In this document: one piece after another, positions 1 through 12,300 of the stretch
How positions within the stretch are numbered: the stretch's first letter is position 1
Layout of the letters: each line of letters begins with the position of its first letter
Made by a program: the position numbers and the translations under genes
Notes under the pieces: model-generated
What the model was told of the DNA's origin: nothing
The model's database searches: none
The model's input: only the letters and a program-made list of their open reading frames with translations
Assembly (NCBI GenBank): GCA_037157565.1
Contig: JAZHRO010000036.1
Location: forward strand, 18,898,501 to 18,962,500
Reading direction: 5' to 3'
Source of the DNA: Thalassia testudinum
Lineage: Eukaryota > Streptophyta > Magnoliopsida > Alismatales > Hydrocharitaceae
Length of the DNA: 64,000 bases

Positions 1-2092
1 CTCTCTTAGGCTCGCTCTCCTAGAGCCATTCTTGGGTATACGGATCGGGCTAGTGCACCCGGGTCCAGGCGCACCGGTGTAGGTGATGCGCGAGGAGTGC
101 AAGGTAATCGGGTCATGCAGCCAGGTCCGTGGAGTGGTGAATTGCGAACGAGGCGAGAGTGGGCGAGGGGACCTCACCCTGTGTCAGGAGGCGATAACCC
201 CCTGACACAAATTCAATTTATTCCGCTTTGCCTCCTCTAAACTTTCCGAGGTGGGACTAAAAGTCCCACTCGTTTCTACACGCGTCCGCAGGAGATGTCT
301 CACTTAATTGCTGCAGCTGTGGTGCCCTAGGACTCCAATTGCTGGAGGGAATCACAAAGAGAGACTGCGCGCTTGGGACCTGGGTACCTGGAACGAGGCT
401 GCCTGGAGTAAGCTGCAAGCTCCTTCACGTTTGCTCCAATGGTGGTCGAGGTTGAAACCTGCTCTCAAGAAAAACGGCCTTGCGGCCTCATTAGATCACA
501 CAGGGGGCTTCGCCGTGACACGGCGAAGGTGACTCGATGGGTGGCGTGGCGTGGGGCGGCCTAGGCATGTGTGCCTAGGTCGGTCTATGGCCGTGGTGAT
601 GGGTTTGATCGGGGGAAGAATGTGTAGCGTGTGGCGGTCGATGGAGAGGGGGAGAATGATCAGTGGAAGGTGGTGGAGCTTCTGTGGTAGTTGGTGAGGT
701 GTGTGGGTGCGTAGAATGACGGAGGCACCTCGCCGATGGTCTGCTGGAGGTGGAGACGATGGTGGTGGTCTGTGGTTGTCGAGGGGTTGAAAACAGAAAT
801 AGAGAGGGGGAAAATAAAGAGAAGAGAGAGGGGAAGTATTCTAACCTAGTTTAAGGATGAATGGAGAGAGGATGGCGGGCGACGCGTACCTGCCGCCACC
901 GGAGATGAAGGTTCCAATGGAGGGGGACGGCGACGACGACGAGGAGGAGGATGCAGACGCGTGCGCAGGTATGGCACGATGCGGACGAAGGAGGCGGAGA
1001 CAACTCTTCCACTGGTATTGTGGTAGAGCGACGAGAGGAGGGAGGAGTCGCCGGAGCTCGCTGGATGTTTGGTCGGAGGAGGAGAAGAAATTGGAGGGTT
1101 GTCTCCGACCAAACCAAGCTGAGGATGGACGACCGAGCCTGGGGCTTCTTTTATAGTCTCTGGCAGAGGGCCTTGTGCTTAGAGGGCAAGCTTCCAAGCA
1201 CAGGTATCCTCGCCGGAGTAGGAAGGTGCGAGATACCCAAATCTCTCATGCGTTCGCATGAGAGATTGGGTGACAATTAGGACTTGGGATTGCGTTCATA
1301 TGATCGGGAATTCCTCAAAGAATCTCCCTTTCAAATTTGAGAGGGAGTCTCTGAGGAATCAGGGAGAAATCCCCTCTTGAATCCTCGCCGGAGTAGGACT
1401 CCTCAGTTGTAATGGCGGAGGGACCTAATTGCAAAGAATGATGAGGAAGATAGGGGGTATCCTCGAGGTTTTCGAAAGCTAGGGTTCTAAAAGTAATTGG
1501 GTTGGATTGTTTTGCAAAGTAGGTCAACGTGAGCTCCCCTTAGGTCAAAATTTTAGTATAAACATAATTTGGATCTAAGGAATCCAATGGTGAAGTTGGA
1601 TTTTAGGTTTAACCACATTTGATTGAGCATTTTACACAAAAACCCAATTTAGGGTAAATATTTGACTAGGACCCCCTATTTAGGTCAAAATAGGATCCAA
1701 AGGCCACATTGAAGGTTCTAAAACCTAGGGGATATTTTTCCATGAATTTTATATGGTTTAGGTGAACTTTATCCTAACCAAACCTTGTTAGATTAAGTGG
1801 GTTTGTTTTAGGGTTACAAGAAGTCATTTAATTCCCAGATTTCACATCAATCCTTTTCTGATTGAATCAACTCACTTTTTATCTTTTTAAGACCATTTGA
1901 CCTCTGTTTAGCTCCTGAGAAATCCTGTTTTTGTACTACAATAGTGAAATTACAGTTTTACCCTTTGTTTCTTGTTTTCCTCTCAGAATAGTTATTCCTT
2001 GAATTAGGCCCTTTACGTGGTTATGTAGGAGATTTTGTTCTCTTTTATAGGTTAAAATGAGCTAGTTAGGGCTCATAATGGTGTTCCCATCA
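1..2092 (-). mobile_element. LTR A of the LARD superfamily, left end outside the window
   Basis: The sequence is homologous along its length to the LTRs at 19215-21919 and 26741-29472 and in the same orientation. Shared blocks are the CCTGACACA/GGCGATAA region near 190, the TATA box, the U3 palindrome and the ending GATGGTGTT-CCATCA. Read on the minus strand it starts with TG. About 560 bp of the LTR lie left of the window, judging by the match of position 1 to about 19771. A TATA-like stretch lies at 1149-1155. The sequence to its right (2093 on) is not polypurine on the element strand, so this is probably a solo LTR or a 5' LTR inserted in the 3' part of Athila-1. It could also be an unrelated neighbour of Athila-1. 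ORFs inside it are low-complexity shadows. Confidence 0.75.
1236..1270. repeat. Palindrome in LTR A U3
   Basis: Arms AATCTCTCATGCG (1240-1252) and its exact complement (1255-1267) flank a TT loop. Outer CCCAA and TTGGG extend the stem with one bulged base. It lies about 90 bp upstream of the LTR TATA box in the element's reading direction. The same hairpin is found in both LARD LTRs. Confidence 0.85.
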
Positions 2093-3130
2093 CAATCCAA
2101 GTAAACTCAAGCTTTTGCTCTGACATTATGGATAGAGCACTGTCTAAGATACTTGAGCTGCAAAAATACGCTTTAATGCTCTGTCTAAAGATATGAATAT
2201 AGATATAGAGCAGCACTGAGGCAGTAACATGTTGTCATTGCGTCATCAAAGGAGGCATTTTCCTCCTTCTCAAAAGTGGGAACTCAAACTAATGATCTGG
2301 TTTGGATTTTTGCTGAGATTAAACAAGGGGTTCTTTTTTGTAAATCTTTTCTAATTGTTTTTAAGTTTTGGCTGTGTGTGAAATTTGACACAGGAATTTT
2401 GCAAGGGATGGAAGTTTTTGGTCGAAAGCTGAGCCATGTAATTTCCAAGTCGCAAAGGAAGATTAAGTCACCCGAATCATCAGGAGGTCAGGTGGAATTT
2501 AAAGAAAGATAGTTAATCTAATCTAAAAGTAGACCCAGAAATTCTAATATTTGGATCCGCTTCTTAATCCATAGTTTGTTAAAGATTAAATCTCATTGTG
2601 CCTCGGAATGATTTCTCAACCTCTGTCTTGATTTCAAAGATTTCTTAAAAAGGTTTTCAACATTTTTACTTTTTTAGGGTATGCAAGCAGAAAATTAAAC
2701 AAGAAAAATGCCTGTTTTTGGGTTTTTGAAATCTTGATTTGATCGTCAAAATTTAAAAATGTCCCCCTCATGCTTAAGATGTGGCATGGCCTCATGCAAT
2801 TGGAAGGGAAAAGAAATTACCTTGGTGAAGGCGGTTGAAATCAGGATAGGCAAAACCTCTGAAGAAAGTAAAAATGAAAAGTGAGAAAAATGATGGGTTA
2901 CCTTCCATCCAGTGCTATCTTTACGCCAATCAGCCGAGCGTGAAGTCACTAATTATCGAGTAAGTCGTGGAGATCTTGACAGTTGGATTGCACATTTAGG
3001 TTGTGATCAAGATAGGGCTTAAGTCATTGGCTGTTAACTTTGAAGATATTGTTATTTTTAGGATCCAAAATTTCAACAGCACCGTGGGGTTATGTTTGAA
3101 TTACAATGTAAGGTCCAACCCATTTAGATT
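2093..3130 (-). other. Athila-1 region downstream of integrase, no gene seen
   Basis: This AT-rich stretch lies between the integrase end and LTR A. The block around 2900-2945 (TGGGTTACCTTCCATCCAG) resembles one in the LARD 3' region near 23500 (GGGTTGCCTCTCGTTAAG), a conserved untranslated motif of these elements. I see no gene. Confidence 0.6.
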
Positions 3131-4366
3131 TTAATTTACCAAGAAATAATTGTAACCTCGCATCAAAAAGCCACATGCATTGTTTAGGTTCAAAAGTTTT
3201 CTGAACGATGAATTTATCATGAAATTTCTTAGTTCGGTCTTTGTAAATGTGTGCATTTTCATTAGCCAAGTTGCGAAGTTCTTTGAGTTCAATAATTGTA
3301 ATTTCCTGTGTTTACCGGTTGCATTCAAATTGTAATTGAATTCTTTGATCACCCAATAAGCTCTATGTTCTAGCTCAATTGGGAGGTGGCATCCCTTGTC
3401 AAAAATAAGGTGAAAAGGTGACATGCCAATGGGGGTTTTAAAAGCCATACGGTAAGCTCATAGTGTATCGTCAAGTTTTAGCGACCAATCTTTTCGATCG
3501 GGCTTAACCATCTTTTGCAAAATATTTTTAATCTTTCGGTTCGAGACTTTAGCTTGGCCATTAGTTTGAGGGTGATATAGTGTGGAGATTTTATGGTGCA
3601 CCTGTATTTAACAAGAAGTTGACGGAACTGAGAATGCGTGAAATGTGAGCCTCCGTCACTAATAATGGCCTTAGGCACACCAAAATGCGAAAAAATATTT
3701 TCTTTATAAAATCCACGATGATTCGGTGGTCATTAGTGCGTGTGAGTACCACTTCGATCAATTTCGAAACATAGTCAACGACTAAAATGTACTTGTACCC
3801 AAAAGAGGTGATAAACGGTCCCATGAAATTGATGCTCCATACATCAAAAATTTCAACTTCCAAAAATGAGCTAAGGGGCATCATATCCGTAGGGTTCATG
3901 TTGCCGGTGCTTTGGCAACAGACACAAGAGCGAGAAAATTCATGAGCATCTTTGTGTATGCTTGGCCAATAAAATCCGACATTTAACAGCTTGGCCTCCG
4001 TTTTCTTTCCCGAAAAATGTTTGTCGCAAGCCATTGAGTGTAGTGGTTCAGAATATCATGTGTTTCTAAATTGGGAATGCACCGCCTATTAACTTGGTCA
4101 ACACAGATACAGAACAGATCGGGGTTCTCCCAAAAGTAATATTTAATCTCGACAAAGAACTTATCCCTCTTGTGTTTAGACCAGGTAGAGGGGAATCGTC
4201 CAGTGGCGAGATAATTTGCATGGTCAGCATACCAAGGGAGGGATTTTAATGTTAGGAGCATTTCATCCGGAAAAATAGCTGTTTGGGTCAAAACATCACC
4301 GGTGTTAAGTCTTGAAAGGTGATCGGCCGCGACATTTTGCGAACTCGCTTTATCTTTGATTTCCAA
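3131..4366 (-). pseudogene. Athila-1 integrase, frameshifted
   Basis: Integrase inserts the cDNA copy into the genome. Three overlapping minus-strand frames (4366-3983, 4034-3591, 3678-3131) give the family's blocks in order: the linker ending in a NIETH-like motif, HFSGKKT of the zinc-binding part, CVCCQ, the core residue in FDVWSINFMGPF (usual form GIDFMGPF, so the first catalytic Asp is Asn), ISDGGSHF with the second Asp, and the C-terminal GMSPFHLIFDKGCHLPIELEHRA-type signature (3448-3380). The frame changes twice and the catalytic Glu region near 3570 is scrambled. It is a pseudogene. Confidence 0.85.
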
Positions 4367-4367
4367 G

Positions 4368-4670
4368 TCAAATTTTTGTAATAATAAAATCCATCCATTG
4401 AATTAGGTGGGGTTTTGCATCCTTCTTATTCAACAAATTTTTCAAGGCTGAGTGATCAGTGTATATGGTGATGTGTGACCCTAACAGATATGAACAAAAT
4501 TTTTCGAGGGCAAAAACGATCACAAGTTCTTTTTCAGTAGTGATATAATTTCGTTGTGTTTCATCAAGTGTTTTACTAGTGTAATAAATCATAATGGGTT
4601 TCTTATCAATTCGTTGCCCTAGGACAGTTCCTACTGTAAAATTTGTGGCATCTGTCATAAGCTCAAAAGG
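4368..4670 (-). pseudogene. Athila-1 RNase H domain
   Basis: The minus-strand frame 4658-4368 begins MTDATNFTVGTVLGQ and includes YYTSKTLDETQRNY, the TEKELVIVFALEKF block and YTDHSALKNLL, which are the standard RNase H landmarks of Ty3/gypsy RNase H (Asp, Glu and Asp positions all present). The frame shifts near 4367 into the integrase linker (NVAADHLSRL). The domain is nearly complete, but it is isolated by breaks on both sides. Confidence 0.85.
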
Positions 4671-4689
4671 ATGAGCCCAGTTGGGAGCT

Positions 4690-5465
4690 TGCAGAATGGG
4701 TGCCTTAGTAATCGCTTATTTTAAAAAATTAAAACTCTTTAGGCAATCATGATCAAAATCAAAAGGTTGGTCTTTAGTCAAAAGGTAGCTTAAGGGTCGG
4801 GAAATTCTGGAGAAATCTTTGATGAATCATCGGTAGAATCCCACATGCCCTAGAAAAGATCTTATTTGTTTCACTGAACTGGGCGGGGGAAGTTGGGAGA
4901 TTGTATCAACTTTAGCTTTGTCTACCGAGATTCCTTTCCCAGAAATAACGTGGCCTAGGACAATACCTTCACGAACCATGAAATGGCTCTTCTCCCAATA
5001 GAGAGTCAGGTTAACCTCAATACATTTTTGGAGAGTTCTTTTTAAATTCCAGAGACAGTAATCAAAAGAATATCGAAAAATGGAAAAATCATCCATAAAG
5101 CCTTCAGGCAATCACCTACCCAATCAGAAAAGATTGCTAACATGCACCGTTGAAAAGTCACGGGTGCATTACACAATCCGAATGACATTCTTCGGAAAGC
5201 AAAGGTTCCGAATGGGCAAGTGAAAGTGGTCTTTTCCTGCAACTTGATTGTAGTCGGAATATCCATTAAGGAAACAATAATAATCTTGTCTGGCTAGTCG
5301 CTCCAAAATTTGATCAATAAATAGGAACGAAAAATGATCTTTCTTGGTGGCGGTATTTAATTTTCTGTAATCAATACAGACGCGCCACGAAGAAGCAGTC
5401 CTAGTGGGAATTTCTTCACCCTTATCATTAGTAATCACAGTGAGGATAGCTTTCTTGGGTACAAC
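4690..5465 (-). pseudogene. Athila-1 reverse transcriptase, broken
   Basis: Minus-strand frames 5438-5169, 5266-5042 and 5111-4827 give RT fingers and palm. SSWRVCIDYRKLN is clear. Motif A reads CFLNGYSDYNQ, where the family has an Asp in place of the Asn. The catalytic box survives as FMDDFSIF at about 5097. GHVISGKGISVDKAK and IRSFLGHVGFYR follow. Two frameshifts (about 5240 and 5070) and the motif A change exclude activity. Confidence 0.85.
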
Positions 5466-6065
5466 TTATGTATGGCTAACCCATTGGCTGTCAAAGATAA
5501 GGTAAATAATTGCCGCATCAAGCCATTTAATTATTTCCCCTTTTAAGACCTCTTGCATATTTGGGTTTAAACGACGTTGAGGTTGGCGGGAAGGTCTAGA
5601 ATCGTCCTCAAGATAAATGCGGTGAGCGCAATAGGATGCGTCGATGCCTTTTAAATCACTTAAAGTCCATTTGATTACTTTTTGATATTTATTTAGAACT
5701 TGGAGTAGTTTTTCCTCTTGTAACCCCGACAGTTTGGAATTAATAATAAGGGGTTTTGTATCGTTGGGGCCCAGAAATACGTATTTTAAAGAATCTGGCA
5801 AATGTTTCAAATCTAATTGCAGGCCGGGTTCCGAAATAGGGTTAGAAGTTAGCGTGAAATATGGTGTGGTAGGTGGGGTTGGGTTAGACGATTGCTGCTG
5901 CTCAGGAGAAGCGTTTATGGCAAAACATGCATTTACAGAAAGCATTTCCTCGATAAGATTAGAGGTTTCAGAGTCCGAGTCATTGAAGAAATCCGACTCA
6001 TGGAATCTTTTGGAAGCCCTAAAAATATCTAAAGTGAGTGTTTCGCCACTGCAAGTGATGTCCAT
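5466..6065 (-). pseudogene. Athila-1 pol: linker and N-terminal RT part
   Basis: A 199-residue minus-strand frame. The first half is the poorly conserved, acidic and Ser/Pro-rich linker between protease and RT. The second half has the Athila RT entry blocks LDLKHLPDSLKYVFLG, WTLSDLKGIDASYCAHRI, RRLNPNMQEVLKGEIIKWLDA and DSQWVSH. It stops at 5466, just before the rest of the fingers domain. Confidence 0.85.
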
Positions 6066-6490
6066 TTTACTGGAATCTCAGTTTATGTTGGCTTTGGTGA
6101 TGGTGAGGAAGGGTCTTCTAAGAATAATAGCTGCATTCTTTAATGCTTCGGGTACATCAATGTCGAAGACTAAAAAGTCCACGGTGGAGAGAATTCTGTA
6201 CTCGAACAATGACATCTTCTATGATCTCTTTTGGGTGGATAACAGATCGGTCGACAAGTTGAAGGGTGACCTTCGCTGGTTTTAGTTCACCGAACTGAAA
6301 TTCATAAAAAAGGATAGTAGGGATGAGATTTATTGATGCACCTAGTTCTAAGAGGGCATGATCAAAAGTAGTGTCATTAATGACAATAGATATTAATGGA
6401 GTGCCCGGGTCCTTTCTCTTATAAGGTAGCTTGCTCTGAACAATAGAGCTAACTTTCTCAGAAAGGATAACCTTTCCTAGATTCTTTGGC
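6066..6490 (-). pseudogene. Athila-1 aspartic protease remnant
   Basis: Reading the minus strand near 6350 gives the protease active-site block as HALLELGASINLIP. Athila proteases normally read DLGAS here, so the catalytic Asp has become Glu. Flanking blocks (KDPGTPL before it, VTLQLVDRSV after it) fit the family. A frame change near 6180 separates it from the downstream linker. Confidence 0.75.
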
Positions 6491-7640
6491 TACCTTTTTG
6501 GTGTACAAATTTCTTTCAAAAAATTTACATAGGCAGGTACATATTTAATTGCGTCTAGGAGGGGGATGTTAATTTCCACTTTGGCAAATAATTTGTGTAA
6601 TTATTCTTTAGTTAGCTCAAATTTTCTAGGTTTCTTCTTCTTAGAGTGTAATGCTTGTAAGAAAGGTGTTGTGTTTGTGCTAGTTGGATTTTCTTGAGAG
6701 TGAACGGAGGTAGGAAAAAATTGCTCCTGATTCGGTTTATTTTCCCGTGAGGGTTCCACATTTTGTGTAGTTTTTCCACTTCTTAATGTGACTGCATTGG
6801 CAGTGTGGTTATTGCGCTGTGGAAAACATTGATTTTGTTGCGGGTTTTGAAAATCGACTGGGAATTGAGGTGAGGGATTTATTGGTTGTTGACCTAGATT
6901 ATTTCCGCTTTGAAATTGATTTTACTGATTTCTGGGTCTTGGGACAAGTTGGGAAGGTAAAGTTCCCATTGGCCTTTGATCGGGCGTTACCGGGATTTGA
7001 TTTTGTAGATTAGAGACGACACGGGTAATGTCATTCATTTGCTGTTGCATTCCTTATAGGGTTTTCATTAATTGATTATTAATATCAGCCTACGAAGGTT
7101 GGTTTTGGCCAAAATTCCTCGTTTGATTTTGAAAATGCGGAATTTGATTGGTATTCCTCCCGGAAAAATTAGTGCTATTTCTCCATGTAGGAGTATAAAA
7201 ATTGGAATAGTTTCTAAAATTATCCGAGAGAGCGGAAATATTTTCGTTTACTTGGACATATAGCGAAGAATTATCAGAAGTCCCAACAATTTCAGGTGCA
7301 AAGTCAAGATTTTGAAATCCGCTGGTATCGATTTGTTGCAAATTTTCTCAGCAGAGGAGAGTCGGGTTAGTGTCGGAGTTAGAAAGGCAAGAGTTAGGGT
7401 TGGTTGATAATGGGTTTTGGGGTCGCGCGCTAAACTTTTCTTCCATTTTCTTTTAATTGATTTGCATCTGGTCAAGTCTTTGCGCAGAAAGTTGCAAATC
7501 GTCTTGTGTAACCGGAATAGATTGTTGTTGTGTGCCTACTTCATGGGCACTGACACGGGAATTGGCATTTCTGCCAAAGGTGTCTATGGACAAGTGATTG
7601 AAAGAATTTTCGCACATTTCATCAAAAAATTCGTAGGCGC
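6491..7640 (-). pseudogene. Athila-1 gag C-terminal part
   Basis: Minus-strand frames 7640-7453, 7475-7248 and 7341-7090 contain AYEFFDEMCENSFN, the conserved end of the gag core, followed by Asn/Gln-rich nucleocapsid-like sequence. The block is cut at 7640 by Athila-2 and resumes at 19153. Stops near 7090 and 7470 break it. No CCHC zinc knuckle is apparent. Confidence 0.8.
7636..7640. repeat. Target-site duplication of Athila-2, left copy (GGCGC)
   Basis: GGCGC directly precedes the LTR start TGATGTGCAT. The same five bases follow the 3' LTR end at 19148-19152. Confidence 0.92.
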
Positions 7641-9255
7641 TGATGTGCATACATCTAAATAGTAAAAAATGCCTATTAATGCATGTTTTTAATGTCATAT
7701 TAGCATCATGCATTGTAAATATTATATAACATGCATAATCATGCATTTAGGTCAAATTGTATAAATTGTATAGTAATTGTCTCCTTTTATGGCCAGGGAC
7801 AGGGTGATTTTTAATCAGGGCTTCGGACGGAAGATCCAATTGTACGGATCTGATCAGGGTGACGACGGGAGTTCAACAACTCCAAGATCGCTCAGATCGG
7901 ACATCCGTAGCACCAGATATAGTCCGAGGAAGACTAGAGATCAAGGGCTAAGATGGTGCCAACCGTACTTCAGACGAAAAATCCGATCGCACAGATGGGT
8001 TCGGATTGATCGTAGCCTGACGACACGAAAATCGACTCAATCCGACATTCGTGGCACCTTCTACATGTCACAGAAGATGGATAGCCATGATGGCACCACG
8101 TGATGTCATCACAGCCACCCAAATCGGCTGCAGCATCGCTTCTCAGCCTCTGAAGGTGCGGGCGTGGTGAGATCTGGGATGTCGGTCTTGATAGAATGGC
8201 GACAAGCACGCGTGCTTAAAACGTAAACGTGATGAAGTGGTTGTAGCGCAGTGGTTGAGCACCCTTGCACAAGCGCGAGGTGCGGGTTTGGTTCGCGATC
8301 AGAGGCGCGTGTGCGTTTAATCTTGACTGCGTGATTAGCTGCAGACAGCCTAGATCGCCCAATCGGGTGCATTCGCGATCAAACGCACTGCCTCACTCCC
8401 GATCGCACGTGCAGGCACGCGCAGCTGAAGCGGGCGAGAAGCGATTTGAGTCGTCCGATCTCGCAATCGGACGGCTGAGATCCATTGAATGTGCGCTTGG
8501 CGTTAAGGCGTAGGGGAGGAGGCACGCGCACGTCGCCCACGATTAGACCTTTAGTGTTGGATAAATCCGTCACTAAAGACCTGATTTTAATGCTTTTGAA
8601 TATGTAATGACTAAATTGCCCCCTATCCTTGCAACCATAAAAGGAAACCCCTACTCTACGAAATTCTCATCTTTTCCTTCACCTGTCTCCCTCTTCAAAG
8701 TTCAAGAGAAGCTTGTCCTACACCCGGGATGCTACTCTAGAGCCAAATCCAAGTTTCCTCGCCTCTGTTCCGAAAGTGGATCCCGCGACGACGACGACGT
8801 GCTGCCTCGTTCCTTCTTCCCACTTTGTCCTCGCTCCGTCCTCCATCTTCTAGGCATCGCTCCATCTGGCTCGTCTTCCAAGCATTCGTCGAGGAGGATA
8901 ACATTTCTCTCCCTTCTTTTTAATCGCTCTCTAGAATAGAATTTCCCACTTTCTAGTTATATTCATTTTTTGATTTTTAGTTGTAAAAAAATATTTTTTA
9001 TTAAGTGATTGCTCTCTCTCTATCTATATCTCTCTTATTATTTATATTCCATGGTTATTATCCCTCTTTTAAACAAAAATACAAAAGAAAAAATATAATC
9101 GTGGATTTAAGATTGACGTAGTGTCCCTGTGTTCGACCCGGAATTTTTTTACAAATTTCGGTTAAATTTATCTGTTGACGAATTGCTTCGCAAATCAAAC
9201 TACAACGATGGGTTTTCAAATCCAACTTCAATCGCGTAGATTTCTGATCTCAACA
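7641..9255 (+). repeat. Athila-2 5' LTR
   Basis: It matches 17532-19147 over its full length, from TGAT(G/A)TGCATACATC to GATCTCAACA. U3 holds a GATC/CGATC-rich block (about 7850-8500), and a TATA-like ATAAAAGG lies at 8637-8644. ORFs inside it are not genes. Confidence 0.92.
8637..8644 (+). promoter_or_regulatory. Putative TATA box of Athila-2 LTR
   Basis: ATAAAAGG lies in a position typical of the U3/R border, and the 3' LTR has the related GTAAAAGG at 18537-18544. This is inferred from position and sequence only. Confidence 0.4.
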
Positions 9256-9258
9256 TTT

Positions 9259-9276
9259 CAGCGCCGTTGCCGAGGA
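9259..9276 (+). promoter_or_regulatory. Primer binding site, tRNA-Asp type
   Basis: CAGCGCCGTTGCCGAGGA lies three bases after the 5' LTR. It matches 15 of 18 bases of the sequence complementary to the 3' end of plant tRNA-Asp, which primes Athila elements. The three differences are all transitions. Confidence 0.85.
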
Positions 9277-10619
9277 GGCAATGATTTCCGATTTTATTTC
9301 TACATTTTGCGCACTTTATTGTTTTCTAACTTGCTTTATTTCTCGTCTATTGTTTTGCAGGTACCTTAATAGGGAATCCTCAAGCAGTAGATTGGAGTAA
9401 AGTGTAGTTGAAGACAACTGTAAGTGCTTCTTATTCTTCCCCGTCCATAGATTTCATCTTACAACATTAATTCAAACTTCAATTAACTTAGGTGTTTGCA
9501 TAAATCGTAGGGTTAGTTTATTTGCTTGAATTTCCACTCACATTCATTTCACCCTCGTATAAAAAAAATCAACAAAAGATATTTCTTGTGGGGTAAATCA
9601 ATATACACACTACATGCACCCACATTCAAGGCACATAACCTAATTGATTTTTATCAACTCAACCTTTTGATCTGTGGAACCGGTACACGCAAATTAACAT
9701 ATAAAAGAGTAGAAATCAGTCTAGGTTAATCATTTTTTGTGCCTAACTCAGTGGTGCAATTTTAGCCAATTGTTTAAGTTGTTTGGGTCGCATCACTTAA
9801 CATAAAATCAACTCACCAACTAGCTTCCCCTTACGGTTTTCAATTTAGGTCAATACCAAGCACTCCACTTTACTTTTGATTTCAAAAGAAAAAAGATCTT
9901 CACATGTGCTTGAACATCTGGTTTGCTTTGAAACTTGATTGAATTAACCTAATTCCAAATCCTAAAAGCTACTTAAGCAAGATTTGAACCTTAAAATCCA
10001 CTCATAAAAAATAATCTTGCTTGAAAACCCTGGTTGTGCACGCACTTACTCATTCAATCAATCATTAAGAGCATAACCCATCTTAAGGGTCCACCACATT
10101 CCATAAGCACTATAATCCCAAGCCTATATGAAATCAAGTAGATATTGGACTTAAGGACTGATTCGCTCTTCGGGGCCCAGTCTGAGATTGGTTATGATTA
10201 ACCTGCTTGTATTAATCAATCTGATGTTTAGCTTGGGAAGTAACGTCAAACGACCGCGGCTGGGGGGTACACTAGGAACTGGAAGCGCAAGCCGAAGGAA
10301 GAACCTTCTTCCCAGTCCCTCCTTCTAACGGGTTGGATCGATTGGACACAAGTAGAGTAAATCGTTTATAATCTTAAGATGGATTCTGAGAGTCTATAGA
10401 CCCTTAGGTTACCCCACTTAATGACATGCTTGTTTTGTTGTGCTGCAGAGTTCTTATCCCCAGTCCTTCCGACCTCTTCCTAGTTTATGCTGGGAAGGAG
10501 GTCATTGAATCCTCGATTAGAAGGACCACTAGAGTATTCTAGGTGGCCTAGATTGGATTTTGGCAAAATTGATCCCACGGTCGATCAACAACCTCCTCTG
10601 CCTTAGAATCCGCAGGTGG
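9277..10619 (+). other. Athila-2 5' leader, no gene seen
   Basis: About 1.3 kb of untranslated leader between PBS and gag. Small ORFs inside it have no family signature. Confidence 0.65.
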
Positions 10620-12300
10620 AATTTCAAAGGTAGCTGGAGCAAATGCAGAGAATGCAAGAATAGTTCCAGAAAATGTAGGGTGCTCAACCCTTGAAAGATT
10701 TTTATTATCTTTCAAATTGCGGGGAACGTCCCGGTGTCCAGATTCATGCTGGAGACGTAGAAATCAATCCCTAGGTATTAAGCCTGATCAAACACTTTCA
10801 TGGGCTTGGCTCTGAAGAATCGTTTCACCATTTGAAAGACTTGACCACTTTGGTCCAGACCACCAAGGCACGAAACGTGAATGAAGAGCAGATGATTATG
10901 AGGCTTTTTCCCCACTCTCTTAGGGATAAAGTCGCTCATTGGTACAAGATCATAGGAAGGCCAATTGCAATATCGAATGATTTGAAATTGGCTTTCTTGA
11001 AGAAATTCTTCCCTGTCGGACGTACCAATGCTTTGAGACGGGCGATTACTACCTTCACCCAACAACCGGGGGAGTAGTTTTATGTTGCCTGCGAGCGATT
11101 CCAGGACTTATTGCGGAGGTGTCCACATCACGAGGTACCGAAATGGCAGCTTGTGTAGATCTTCTACCACAGGTTGACTGAGCAACTCAGAAATCATGTG
11201 GACACTTCTTGTGGAGGCAATTTCCTCAACAAAGACGCAGATAGCGCGCACGATTTATTTGAGGAGATGAGTGAAATTTCGATCAATCATGCCTCCATGG
11301 ATACTTTTAACTGGTCCCAACAACCCAGATCGAATGTTAATGAAGTCCACGACTCTCATTCGTTCTATATAAAATTGATTTGTAGTAAACTAGGTAAGGT
11401 GAACTTGGCTACTAAAAGGATGGAGGAGTGGATGGCTGGAAACTCAATGAACAATTCTCTATCCACTCAATCCCAAAATTTGGGATTCCATTCATTGCGA
11501 GCTCCTTCTAGATGGGAGTTCGTGAATCGATTTGATGCGGCTCAACCTGTGAGCCAACATTATTTGAAACCCCACGGGTTCCAAACCAGTTTCTTTGATC
11601 CCAGTTTCTTTGATCCCTCCCTTTCTTTCTCTCCATCCTCACCCTATGAGGATGTCTATGTTGTGCAGGAGAACGTTTGATGCAATCCTTACTCCATTAC
11701 TTATAATTCAGGTTGGTGGAACCATTCTAACTTCTCCTGGAAAGACCTGGGGCAGCAGACTCAATTTCGACCCAGCAACTATACTCCGCAAAGACAAATG
11801 AGTCAGGGTCATGTTTACACTCAGCTGCCCTCGAATTAGGTCAATTAACCAGCTTGGAATGCCTGTCAACAAATAGGGCAGATTGATTTGAATCAACATA
11901 TGGTAGAAATGCAAGGATCTATGCTCCATCTCATGCAGCAAATGAAAACCTTGCTGGATAACTTGCAAATCGAATTCATTGCTAATTCTCGTCAACCCAG
12001 ATCTCTGCCATCTCAATACGTACCTAACCTGCATAATATCCAGAATCCGGGCAATCAAGCTCAAGGGTATGGGAATCAGAGGGACCCGCTCGTACATGCT
12101 TAGGTGGTTGAGCAAGGTTCTTCCTCTTCTACTTCTTCAAATCAATGGTTTCTGGCTAACGAAGCCCCTCCAATTTTTCCTAACCCTCCTCAAGACCCAA
12201 ACCCATATGCATCTGCTAATTCTTTTGGCTTGAGGAGTGGAAAACAAACCCAGGATCTACAACCACACTGTTCTGATTTGTGAAATTCTGGAGAGCCTGA
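10620..12300 (+). pseudogene. Athila-2 gag, interrupted
   Basis: Plus-strand blocks run RLFPHSLRDKVAHWY (about 10900), FLKKFFPVGRTNALRRAI, a stop, then FQDLLRRCPHHEVPKW, CGGNFLNKDADSAHDLFEEM (about 11210), and a Gln/Asn-rich tail with MVEMQGSMLHLMQQMK near 11900. These are the retrotransposon gag core landmarks in order. Stops at 11075, 11156, 11678 and 12101 and a damaged N-terminus (10620-10830) show that it is not translated whole. The parallel blocks of Athila-1 gag share the same motifs. Confidence 0.85.

Noticed and set aside
308..1280. Several ORFs in both strands of LTR A
   Set aside because: They overlap each other in different frames, are rich in Arg, Ser and Pro and lie in an LTR. 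No family signature.
5734..6285. 183-codon plus-strand frame
   Set aside because: It is the antisense of Athila-1 linker and protease, which carry clear signatures on the minus strand.
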